Assembly: GCF_001014975.1 (NCBI RefSeq)
Contig: NZ_BBXA01000020.1
Span: forward strand, 124,001-188,000
Source of the DNA: Novosphingobium sp. MD-1
GTDB lineage: Bacteria; Pseudomonadota; Alphaproteobacteria; Sphingomonadales; Sphingomonadaceae
DNA length: 64,000 bases
Direction of reading: 5' to 3'
Positions 1 through 7,431 of the stretch are shown here, in pieces (the first letter of the stretch is position 1; the number at the start of each line of letters is the position of its first letter). Below the pieces are notes generated by a model. It had not been told where the DNA came from. It searched no databases and worked only from the letters and a program-made list of their open reading frames with translations. A program made the position numbers and the translations under genes.

Positions 1-278
1 ACGCCCGGAAGGTCGCGCACACGGCCGCCGCGGATCAGCACCACCGAGTGCTCCTGCAGGTTGTGGCCTTCGCCCGGGATGTAGGAAATGACTTCGCGCT
101 GGTTCGTCAGGCGAATCTTGGCGACCTTGCGAAGCGCCGAGTTCGGCTTCTTCGGAGTCGTGGTGTAAACGCGGGTGCAGACGCCGCGCTTCTGCGGGTT
201 CTGCTCCATGGCAGGGACCTTGCTCTTGGCCTTCTGCGGAACGCGACCCTTACGGATCAGCTGGTTGATAGTGGGCAT
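1..278 (-). CDS. rpsL: 30S ribosomal protein S12 (5' part; C-terminus beyond left edge)
   Basis: Small-subunit ribosomal protein of the decoding centre. The reverse strand from the ATG at 278 reads [12 protein letters not shown], then the conserved [12 protein letters not shown] block and the [11 protein letters not shown] stretch. About 92 codons are present before the edge, against a family length near 123. In alphaproteobacteria rpsL normally begins an operon with rpsG, fusA and tuf, which would lie to the left. No interruption is seen. Confidence 0.97.
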   Translation of the reverse strand, partial: MPTINQLIRKGRVPQKAKSKVPAMEQNPQKRGVCTRVYTTTPKKPNSALRKVAKIRLTNQREVISYIPGEGHNLQEHSVVLIRGGRVRDLPG

Positions 279-837
279 GAAGTACTCTTCACCTTGATTG
301 TGGCACGGCCGGCAAAGGTGAAGGGTCAAAAGTCCGCCGGATGGATGGCTGCGGGCAAATGCCCGGGCCCAACCCTGCATGCGCAGGATCCCTCGGCGAG
401 CCTGAAACGCTCCACCCGGGCAAACAGCGCCGGGTTACTTTGACGGATTGCATGGCAGGCGGACACCACGATAATTCGCGCGCCCGGCCCAACGGCGAAA
501 GCCCCAAGACCAACGGAAAACCGCCGCCCGAGGCTTGCATACGCACCGGCAATGTTCAGCTCTACAGACGATGGCAGGTCTTGCGACCCGATCGACCGAG
601 CGCGCCATTACGAGGAAACCGCCGGAACGTCAAGGACAGGCCCCGCGCGGGCGGCGGCACGCAACAGCGAACAGGGCGTTCCGAACGGAACGGCTCCGTC
701 TCTTTAAATCCACTATTTTGGTAGAGATTTCTCTTCGACCCACGGCCGATCGATGGTATGTTGCATCATTACGATGATCGTCCCACCCCGGACGGCCGGG
801 ACAAAACGGGACGACGCAAGCCGAGAGAGGTGTGCCG
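279..837. other. 559-bp divergent intergenic region between rpsL and tonB-like gene
   Basis: This gap must hold the divergent promoters of rpsL (leftward) and the TonB-like gene (rightward). Several open frames cross it, but none has a family-like sequence or a convincing ribosome site, so I call no gene. The last 120 bases are less GC-rich than the rest, as expected for a promoter. A small dyad, ATCAT-TACG-ATGAT, lies at 765-778. I cannot assign a regulator to it. Confidence 0.5.
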
Positions 838-1581
838 ATGGTCCACGTTGATGAACACGGTAACTGGCGAACGGGCGCCGCCATGCGTCTGGTCGAAGGG
901 AGGCTGGGCGGAAAACTGGGCGGAAGACTGGGCACGGCCGCCGCCGTGACGGCGCTGCATGTCGGCATCGGCATGGCGCTGCTGTCCACTTTTGCGGGCG
1001 GGGTGATCGCGGAAACGGTTCGCGATGCCTTGCCGACGATGTGGTTCGCCCCGCCTGCCCCTCCGCCCAAGCCATTGCCCACGCTCGAACCGAAAGCCGC
1101 GCGCGACAAGCAGGAGATCAAGGTTCCCGACAAGGGCATCGACCTCGACGCCGGCAAGGACCTGTTCCTGGGAGCCAATGACAAGGTAACTCCTGTCGAT
1201 CCGGGAACCCTGACGATCGGCGGAGGCGATCTTGGCGGCGATGTCGGCGGCCTCGGACCGACACCGACGCCCTCGCCCATGTTCACGCCCAAGGCGGCCC
1301 GTCCTCGCGGCGATGCCGGCCTGTGGATCACCCGCAACGATTACCCCACCCGCGCGATCCGTGAAAACTGGGAAGGCCTCACCAGGTTGCGGCTGGGCAT
1401 AGGCGCTGACGGGCGGGTCACCGGCTGCGAAGTGATCGGCAGCAGCGGGCATGACGAACTCGACCGCGCGGCCTGCGCCAAAGTAAGCGCACGCGCCCGG
1501 TTCGATCCCGCCACCGACAAGGATGGCGCGAAAACCGCCGGCAGCTTTACCACAGCGATCCGCTGGCAGATCACCGACTGA
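838..1581 (+). CDS. TonB-family energy transducer-like protein
   Basis: Predicted inner-membrane protein that would carry proton-motive force to TonB-dependent outer-membrane receptors. Starting from the ATG at 838, about 247 residues are read. The order is a short cytoplasmic N-terminus, one membrane segment near residues 35-60, a proline-rich linker (PPAPPPKPLP), a glycine-rich stretch, and a C-terminal domain with the RLRLGIGADGRVTGCEV pattern typical of TonB C-termini. A GTG six bases upstream is in frame, but the AGAGAGG motif at 824-830 is spaced better for the ATG. No exbB or exbD is adjacent, so its ExbBD partner must be encoded elsewhere. Confidence 0.8.
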   Translation: MVHVDEHGNWRTGAAMRLVEGRLGGKLGGRLGTAAAVTALHVGIGMALLSTFAGGVIAETVRDALPTMWFAPPAPPPKPLPTLEPKAARDKQEIKVPDKGIDLDAGKDLFLGANDKVTPVDPGTLTIGGGDLGGDVGGLGPTPTPSPMFTPKAARPRGDAGLWITRNDYPTRAIRENWEGLTRLRLGIGADGRVTGCEVIGSSGHDELDRAACAKVSARARFDPATDKDGAKTAGSFTTAIRWQITD

Positions 1582-1591
1582 CCGCACGGGA

Positions 1592-1620
1592 AGGGGCGCC
1601 GCATCCGGGTCGGCGTCCCT
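1592..1620 (+). terminator. Possible hairpin terminator after tonB-like gene
   Basis: Arms AGGGGCGCC and GGCGTCCCT pair over nine bases with one G-T wobble, about ten bases past the stop codon. The following TTAT is too short to be a strong U-tract, so this is only a possible intrinsic terminator. Confidence 0.4.
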
Positions 1621-1744
1621 TATCCGGTATCGGCGCTCCCGGGCACCAGCGTTCCCCTGCAACCTCGGCGTGTACCATCACCGGGAACCGGTGAGGGTTC
1701 CGATCGTTGCGCCACCATATTCCAAGCCAATCGGGGGAAGCTTC

Positions 1745-2011
1745 ATGACCTTTCGCATCAAATCCTCGCTGACTGCGGCCATTGCGGTCGCCGCCCTCGC
1801 CGCTACCTCGCCGGCGCAGGCGCGCGATTGCAGCAAGCGGATCAGCAAGACCGGCGGCGCGGTGATCGGCGCGGTCGGCGGTGCGGTGCTCGGCAAGGTC
1901 ATCGCGGGCGGAACCGCCGGCACGCTGATCGGCGCGGCGGCGGGTGGCGTTGCAGGCCACGAGATCGCCCGCAAGAACAAGAACAAGTGCCGCTACGAAC
2001 GCCGGCGCTGA
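1745..2011 (+). CDS. Glycine-zipper 2TM domain periplasmic/outer-membrane protein
   Basis: Small exported protein of 88 residues. The N-terminus is a signal peptide ending near AQA-RD at about residue 25. The centre is a glycine zipper of alternating Gly/Ala and hydrophobic residues (GGAVIGAVGGAVLGKVIAG). The C-terminus is basic (NKNKCRYERRR). Proteins of this type are common in sphingomonads and resemble the 17 kDa surface antigen and YmgG-like family, which associates with envelopes. The precise role is unknown. The gene stands alone and converges with the next gene. Confidence 0.75.
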   Translation: MTFRIKSSLTAAIAVAALAATSPAQARDCSKRISKTGGAVIGAVGGAVLGKVIAGGTAGTLIGAAAGGVAGHEIARKNKNKCRYERRR

Positions 2012-2023
2012 CCACGAACGGCA

Positions 2024-2497
2024 TCAGATTCCGAGGCTGGACGCATTCACGCCATCGCCGATGTTGGCCAGCATCGCGTCGAGGAAATCATCCATCGCCG
2101 CATTTCCCCGGACGGTCAGCCGCACGAAGGTGCGTCGGCCGTCCTTGCCGTCGCTCTCGCGCTCCACGAAACCGCGGGCTTCCAGAATACGCAGCCATCG
2201 CAGCGCGGTGGTCGGGGGCACATGCGCCCCGATACAGGCGCTGGTGGTCGGCACACGCCGGCTTTCGCGCCCGGCAACGTAGAGATCCAGCAGTATGTCC
2301 CACGTCGGCTCGCCGAACAGGTCGGCGGGGAACAGGCGGCTTCGGCGTCGCCGCGCGGCGTAGAGTTCGCGGGCGAGAGTGATCCGCGCGTCGTGCTGCG
2401 CGTCGGCACCGCGCAAGGCGCTTCCCGCCTCCGCGGTCATGCCGCCAGCATAGACGGCATTGCCGTTCGCCACCGTGGTCTGTTCGCCGCTGGGCAT
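2024..2497 (-). CDS. MarR-like winged-helix DNA-binding protein
   Basis: Predicted transcriptional regulator of about 157 residues. After a divergent N-terminus it has the MarR/winged-helix arrangement: a helical stretch (LFGEPTWDILLDLYVA), a recognition helix region (PPTTALRWLRILEARGFVER), and a wing with DGRRTFVRLT. The ATG at 2497 has a GAAAGG seven bases upstream. A second in-frame ATG at 2536 would add 13 residues and has no clear ribosome site. The ligand and target genes are unknown. It converges with the glycine-zipper gene, separated by 12 bases. Confidence 0.72.
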   Translation of the reverse strand: MPSGEQTTVANGNAVYAGGMTAEAGSALRGADAQHDARITLARELYAARRRRSRLFPADLFGEPTWDILLDLYVAGRESRRVPTTSACIGAHVPPTTALRWLRILEARGFVERESDGKDGRRTFVRLTVRGNAAMDDFLDAMLANIGDGVNASSLGI

Positions 2498-2577
2498 CGC
2501 GCGGCCTTTCGCCGCGCGGATGTGAGGTACGGTCATGTAACGGGAATATCCCTGAAAATGGGGCGGTGGGCTGGCCT

Positions 2578-3024
2578 TCAGGCCCACCGCCAGCATTGAT
2601 ACGGGCCAATCCGGCGTTCCCGGTTCATGTGGGCCACGGTCCCGATCAACAGGACCATCAGCTGCAACAGGAATGGCATCTGCGTGAGCACCCAGTACGC
2701 ACGCCGGGCCATCGTCAGATCCCACAGCTTGGCGACATGCCCTACCATCACGATCATCTGGCCGGCGCCAACGAGCAGGGGCCACCCGCGGTTGGCGTAG
2801 AGGGCGATCGACAGCAGCGCGCAGAACGCCCAGCTATCGATCACGACGTGGCCGGGATTGACCGCGTACCACACGGGGTCACCGAACACCGCGTGGTTGA
2901 CGAGATCAAGGACGAACGTCGACAGCAGGACCGCAGCCGTCAGTCGCTCCGGCTCGCCGCCCTTGCGGGCGGCAACAAGCACGACAGCGAAGAGGAGGAT
3001 GCGGGTCAGCCAGATGTAGGACAT
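2578..3024 (-). CDS. Hypothetical multi-pass membrane protein
   Basis: A 148-residue protein with four probable membrane helices (near residues 5-20, 28-48, 63-98 and 112-132) and a short basic tail (NRERRIGPYQCWRW). I do not recognise the family. Codon use looks like the neighbouring genes, and it lies between small genes on the same strand. The start at 3024 is the first ATG, and its ribosome site is weak. Confidence 0.6.
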   Translation of the reverse strand: MSYIWLTRILLFAVVLVAARKGGEPERLTAAVLLSTFVLDLVNHAVFGDPVWYAVNPGHVVIDSWAFCALLSIALYANRGWPLLVGAGQMIVMVGHVAKLWDLTMARRAYWVLTQMPFLLQLMVLLIGTVAHMNRERRIGPYQCWRWA

Positions 3025-3065
3025 GCCTGTTCACATGAAACGGACGGATCGGCCACCGGAAAGCA

Positions 3066-3401
3066 TCAGGCCGCGACCCCGGTCACGACCGCGGATTCAT
3101 CGAGGCTCGCATTGACCGGGGGGCAGCCATCGTTGCCACCGTTCGTCTCCACCGCAATCTCGCTGAGACGGCCGTGGACGCGGGCAAGTTCGCCGCCGGC
3201 CGTGAGCATCGATTGCTGGCTCTTCGCCAACCGCAGAAGCGCATCCTGCCCCATGAACGGCGCCGCACCGCTTTCGCGTCGTGCGCTGACCATCGTGGCG
3301 AAAAGCCGTGCCTGCCGGATCAGCGCCTCGTCAAGCGCACCTTCGGCATCGTGGAGATCCCGCGTGATACGCATCTGTGCAACCTGGGTATTCATCGTCA
3401 T
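3066..3401 (-). CDS. Hypothetical small cytoplasmic protein
   Basis: A 111-residue, mostly helical protein without membrane segment or signal peptide. The first two thirds (ITRDLHDAEGALDEALIRQ) suggest a helical bundle or short coiled coil. The ATG at 3401 has an AGGAGG eight bases upstream, which strongly supports it as a real gene. No family is recognised. It lies 75 bases downstream of the LuxR-type membrane regulator gene on the same strand and may be co-transcribed with it. Confidence 0.62.
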   Translation of the reverse strand: MTMNTQVAQMRITRDLHDAEGALDEALIRQARLFATMVSARRESGAAPFMGQDALLRLAKSQQSMLTAGGELARVHGRLSEIAVETNGGNDGCPPVNASLDESAVVTGVAA

Positions 3402-3475
3402 CGTCGTACCCTCCTCTCAGCGGCGAAGATCGCGCCGCTGCCATTGCAGCATCGTGGAGGAGATGCGACGGCGGG

Positions 3476-4081
3476 TCAGTGATCGATGATCGTCGAAAGC
3501 TGGGCGAACATGGTCAGCCCCCCCAGCACGATCAGAATCAGGAACAATGCGATCGCCGCGATCGCGCCAAGCCGAAGCAGGGTTCCGTATGGCCCGTCGA
3601 ACATCTCCGGGAGGACATGATAGGCCGTGTCGCCAGGCGCCTTTCCGGAGACGAAGGCCATTGCCTGGCCCGTCGCCGAAAACCTTGCCTGCATCGCCTC
3701 GGTCTCGCCCCGCGGGGGCTTGACCGTGGCGACGGTCTGAACCGCCTCACCGGCCGGCATCGTGACTTCCCGGACCGGATCGTGCGCTTCCTCGCCGTCA
3801 CCGTCGATGTGGGAGAAATCATATACGGGCTGTTCGTATATCGTCTTGAGCCGCCGATAGGCCTGCGCCACCTCGTTGCGCGTGGCGACGCCCAGCTTAC
3901 CGCGCGCCAGCAATATCCGCTGGTCCACGGTATGTGGCGAAATGCCGAGCAGGCGCGAAATTTCCTTCGAGGTCTTGTGCTGGATCAGCAGATCCAAAAC
4001 TTCCCGCTGCTTCGACGTCAGCGCCGCCAAGGGGTTGCCCCCATTCTCTTCGGCACCGCTTGTCATCGCTTCAACGTCCAT
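3476..4081 (-). CDS. LuxR-type HTH protein with C-terminal membrane anchor
   Basis: A 201-residue protein. Residues about 20-80 are a GerE/LuxR helix-turn-helix (LTSKQREVLDLL, then TSKEISRLLGISPHTVDQRI). A charged linker follows, then one hydrophobic helix near residues 170-190 close to the C-terminus. There is no receiver or ligand-binding domain. The layout implies a DNA-binding domain tethered to the inner membrane by its C-terminus. It is divergent from the sensor kinase/response regulator pair beginning at 4298. GTG at 4099 and ATG at 4066 are alternative starts, and none has a strong ribosome site. Confidence 0.75.
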   Translation of the reverse strand: MDVEAMTSGAEENGGNPLAALTSKQREVLDLLIQHKTSKEISRLLGISPHTVDQRILLARGKLGVATRNEVAQAYRRLKTIYEQPVYDFSHIDGDGEEAHDPVREVTMPAGEAVQTVATVKPPRGETEAMQARFSATGQAMAFVSGKAPGDTAYHVLPEMFDGPYGTLLRLGAIAAIALFLILIVLGGLTMFAQLSTIIDH

Positions 4082-4297
4082 CCATTCGACCCGCCACAAA
4101 CCTTCGCCCGAACGATCCGAGAACCAATTTGAACTAATCGGCGACTAAATCCAAACAAAGATTAACGATATTTTCGGAGGTATTGCACCGTCACGGAGCA
4201 AGCCTCCCGCCTGCGCGCCTGAGGACTTCCGCCTCATGCCCGTTGCGAAGCGCCTCTTTCCGCCGGTACATGGTCTTCGGCACGCAGGGGGAAAGAC

Positions 4298-5941
4298 GTG
4301 GAGCGCCAGTTGTTTTCGCGACGACGGAGCCGATTGCTGGCGCTGAGCCGGCTGATGCTGGCCCTAATCTTCATCGCCGCGGTCTGGCTCGATCCGGTGC
4401 AACCGACACGTTCGGTCGCCGCCACCTACACCCTTCTGATCGCCTATGCTGCGTGGTGCGGGTTCGCCACCGTCATCGCCTTCCGCAGCTGGTGGTACGA
4501 TTTCCGGCTGGCCCGGCTGATGCACGTCATCGATATCGCGATCTTCACGGCCGCGACCTACATGACCGAATCCGCCTTCAAGGAATTTTCCAGCCCGTTC
4601 ATCGTCTTTGCATCGTTCATCCTGATTGGCGCCTCGCTGCGCTGGGGATGGCGCGGCGTGCTCTGGACGGCGCTGGCACTGGTGCTGCTGAATTTCGCGC
4701 TCGGCCTGCTGATGCATTCCCTTCACCTCAGCATCGATCCCTACCGTTTCAGCCGGCGGCAGGGCTACACGATCGGGCTGGCGATCATGATGCTCTGGCT
4801 GAGCACCGGCGGCGACCGGGCCAGCGCGCCGCGATTGCCGGAACCGCCGGGGCTGCCGGGCCTGCGCCACGACGCGATCATGACAACGATCCTCGACCAC
4901 GCGCGCACCGTGCTGGGTGCCACGGGCGGCGCCATCGCGCTGGCGGACGGCGAGGAGCCGTGGGTGGAAATCATGATCGCCAGCGGAGATGCCACACGGG
5001 CGCTGCGCGTCGGCCCCGGCCCGCTGCTGACCGAAATCGAGATTTCCTGCCGTCCCACCCTGTTCGACGGCCAGCGGCATCGCCAGTTGTGGCTGGACAC
5101 CGACGGAATGGTCAACCACGCGAGCGAACGGCACGTCTGGCATCTCGCCACGCTGTGCGAGGTGAAAGAAGGCCTTGCCGCCTCGATCGGTGCGGCCCGC
5201 GGACCGGGCCAGCTTCTGCTGTGGGGCATCCGCGGCATCTCGCCCGATGACCTGCCGCTGCTGGCGCAAATGACGCGCGATGCCGAACAGGCGCTTGATC
5301 GCGAGGACGTGGCGATGCTGGCGCGCGCGCGGGAAGTTTCGAACCTGCGCAACGCCCTTGCCCGGGACTTGCACGATAGCGTCGCACAGTTTCTCGCCGG
5401 CACGCTGTTCCGGCTGGAAGCGTTGCGGCGCTGGATCCGCGAGGGCAACGATCCCGACACCGAAATTGTCGCGATCAAGGAAGCGCTGCGGCGCGAACAG
5501 GCGCAAATGCGCAGGATGATCGAGCGCCTGCGCCTTGGCGAAAAGGGGGATCGCCGGACCGATCTGACCGAGGAGCTTGGCACGCTGCTGGAAGAACTGG
5601 GGCATCACTGGGCCATCGAAACCCGGCTGGATGCGCCACCCGGTCCGTTGCTTGTCCCCATGGATCTGGCGCACGAGATACGCCAGATCACAAGAGAGGC
5701 CGTGGCGAATGCGGTTCGGCACGGTCGGTGTCGTCTTATAGGGGTTAACCTTATTCAAGACGATGGAACGCTCAAGATGATTGTCAGCGATGACGGCTCC
5801 GGTTTCCCCGCCGACAAGGCGCACGCCACCCCCCGTTCGATCAGCGAGCGGGTAGAGGCGCTGGGCGGCATGCTGGCCATCGACAACAGTGCGCGGGGCG
5901 TGACCCTGCGCATCGCGCTTCCGGAAAGGACGGGCGCATGA
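4298..5941 (+). CDS. NarX/DegS-type sensor histidine kinase with membrane domain and GAF-like region
   Basis: Sensor kinase of 547 residues. The N-terminal ~170 residues hold five or six membrane helices. A cytoplasmic GAF-like segment spans about 185-330. A HisKA_3 dimerisation domain carries ARDLHDSVAQF with phospho-acceptor His359. The C-terminal ATPase has an N-box (REAVANAVRHG) and G-box (DDGSGF). It starts with GTG, preceded by GGGGAAAG at 4288-4295. The stop overlaps the start of the response regulator by four bases (ATGA), so the two are translationally coupled and almost certainly a cognate pair. The signal sensed is unknown. Confidence 0.9.
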   Translation: MERQLFSRRRSRLLALSRLMLALIFIAAVWLDPVQPTRSVAATYTLLIAYAAWCGFATVIAFRSWWYDFRLARLMHVIDIAIFTAATYMTESAFKEFSSPFIVFASFILIGASLRWGWRGVLWTALALVLLNFALGLLMHSLHLSIDPYRFSRRQGYTIGLAIMMLWLSTGGDRASAPRLPEPPGLPGLRHDAIMTTILDHARTVLGATGGAIALADGEEPWVEIMIASGDATRALRVGPGPLLTEIEISCRPTLFDGQRHRQLWLDTDGMVNHASERHVWHLATLCEVKEGLAASIGAARGPGQLLLWGIRGISPDDLPLLAQMTRDAEQALDREDVAMLARAREVSNLRNALARDLHDSVAQFLAGTLFRLEALRRWIREGNDPDTEIVAIKEALRREQAQMRRMIERLRLGEKGDRRTDLTEELGTLLEELGHHWAIETRLDAPPGPLLVPMDLAHEIRQITREAVANAVRHGRCRLIGVNLIQDDGTLKMIVSDDGSGFPADKAHATPRSISERVEALGGMLAIDNSARGVTLRIALPERTGA

Positions 5942-6561
5942 TCCCGATTCTTGTGGCTGACGATCACGGCTTCATCCGCGCCGGCGTGGAAGCGGTATTG
6001 CGCGGCACGCCCTTCCAGGTAGTCGCTACCGCCGCCAGCGGGGAGGAAGCGCTGGCCGCGATCGAGCAGCACGATCCCGCCGTGGTGCTGCTGGACATCA
6101 ACATGCCCGGCCTGAATGGCGTGGCGGCATTGGAAGCGCTGCGCGAAAAAGGCGACGAACGTCCGGTCGTGCTGCTCACCGCCGAGATCACCGATCGGCA
6201 GCTCATGGCCGTCATGCGCGCGGGCGTGCAGGGCATCGTGTCCAAGGATGGCGCGGAAAGCGAGCTGGTCCAGGTGCTGGAACGGGTCCATGCCGGCGAA
6301 AAGGCAATCGCCCCGGCCTTCCTGCAACGCGCGCTCGATTTGTCGCTCAAGCCCGTCATCAACCCTTTCGCCAAGCTCAACGCGCGCGAGCGCGACATTA
6401 CCAGGCTTGTGGCCAAGGGCATGCGGAACCGGGAAATAGGGCAGCAGCTGAACATCGGCGAGGGGACCGTGAAGGTCTATCTCCATGCCATATATCAGAA
6501 GCTGAACATCGAGAACCGCACCGAACTGGCGTTGATGGTGGTCAACGACGAGATCGGTTGA
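5938..6561 (+). CDS. NarL/FixJ-family response regulator
   Basis: Response regulator of 207 residues paired with the upstream kinase. The receiver domain (about 1-120) has the acidic pair DD at 8-9, phospho-acceptor Asp53 in LLDINMPG, and the conserved lysine in IVSKDG. A LuxR-type helix-turn-helix occupies about 142-205 (LNARERDITRLVAKGMRNREIGQQL, split here only for description). It should bind DNA as a dimer after phosphorylation. Its target genes cannot be read from the sequence. The divergent LuxR-type membrane protein gene is a candidate. Confidence 0.93.
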   Translation: MIPILVADDHGFIRAGVEAVLRGTPFQVVATAASGEEALAAIEQHDPAVVLLDINMPGLNGVAALEALREKGDERPVVLLTAEITDRQLMAVMRAGVQGIVSKDGAESELVQVLERVHAGEKAIAPAFLQRALDLSLKPVINPFAKLNARERDITRLVAKGMRNREIGQQLNIGEGTVKVYLHAIYQKLNIENRTELALMVVNDEIG

Positions 6562-6580
6562 AGCGCGCGTGCGGCGCGCC

Positions 6581-7282
6581 CTACAAATGCATCCCGACCA
6601 GTTGCGACCGGACTGACGGAATCGTTACGGCCACATTGTTCAGCAGCGTTCCGCGCTCTCCGATCTCCAGTATCGTGTTGCCGAACACACCACGCATGGC
6701 CTCGATCGCGATTTCGTCGGCGGTCCGGTGCGCGAAGGCAAGTAACGCGGTGCCGCTGCGATGGCTGAAGCGGTAACGGTTGCCCCGCCGCTCGAAGTGC
6801 CACGCATCCGATGCCGGCCGCCACTCGTTGTCCTTCACGATCAGATCCGGTTCCTCGTCCACGGCGCCCAACACCAGGCTCATCACGATCGGTCCGCCGG
6901 GCACCGGCTGCGGCCGGAACGACAGCAATGGCCGGGCATCGACGGTGATCGGACAATAGGTACCCGTCATCCTCGCCCCGCCCGGAAAGACGATGTCCGG
7001 AATCTGCTCATCGACGGTGAACAGCAGCGGGGAGCGATCCAGGCCGGCCTGGATCGCAACCGGCACGTCACGCAACCTCGCGATCGTTTCCGCCGGCACG
7101 CCGCCCCGCTCGATGATTGCCATGCAGTCCGGGCAAAGCAGGAACGCGGGCGAAGCCTCTTCCCCGCCCGCGCGGCAAAAACAGGCGACGGTGCAACCGC
7201 ATCGCACACAAGCGCTACCGGATCGAGAGCGAGCCTCTGCCCGTTCGGCTTCGGAAATGGGCAATGCGATCGCAACCGGCAT
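6581..7282 (-). CDS. Cysteine-rich protein of unknown function
   Basis: A 233-residue protein I cannot assign. Residues about 25-60 hold a cysteine cluster (CVRCGCTVACFC, then LLCPDC) arranged like a zinc-binding motif. The C-terminal half is beta-rich and includes AWHFERRGNRYRFSHRSG followed by glycine-spaced repeats, reminiscent of HNH-linked or right-handed-repeat proteins without a clear HNH core. The ATG at 7282 has GGGGGA six bases upstream, so I prefer it to the longer frame from 7336. It lies downstream of uvrA on the same strand and converges with the response regulator gene. Confidence 0.68.
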   Translation of the reverse strand: MPVAIALPISEAERAEARSRSGSACVRCGCTVACFCRAGGEEASPAFLLCPDCMAIIERGGVPAETIARLRDVPVAIQAGLDRSPLLFTVDEQIPDIVFPGGARMTGTYCPITVDARPLLSFRPQPVPGGPIVMSLVLGAVDEEPDLIVKDNEWRPASDAWHFERRGNRYRFSHRSGTALLAFAHRTADEIAIEAMRGVFGNTILEIGERGTLLNNVAVTIPSVRSQLVGMHL

Positions 7283-7431
7283 GACAGATCCCCCGTGCGG
7301 CACGATTCCCTGCGCGCCGCCTTCGCCTGCCACCATCTTCCCCGATCAGGATCTTGCTGCCCTGGGCGTCGATTTGGCGGTGGGAACGGCCCTGAGTCAA
7401 GCCCGCCGCCCGCTTCCCTCGCCCGCGTCCG

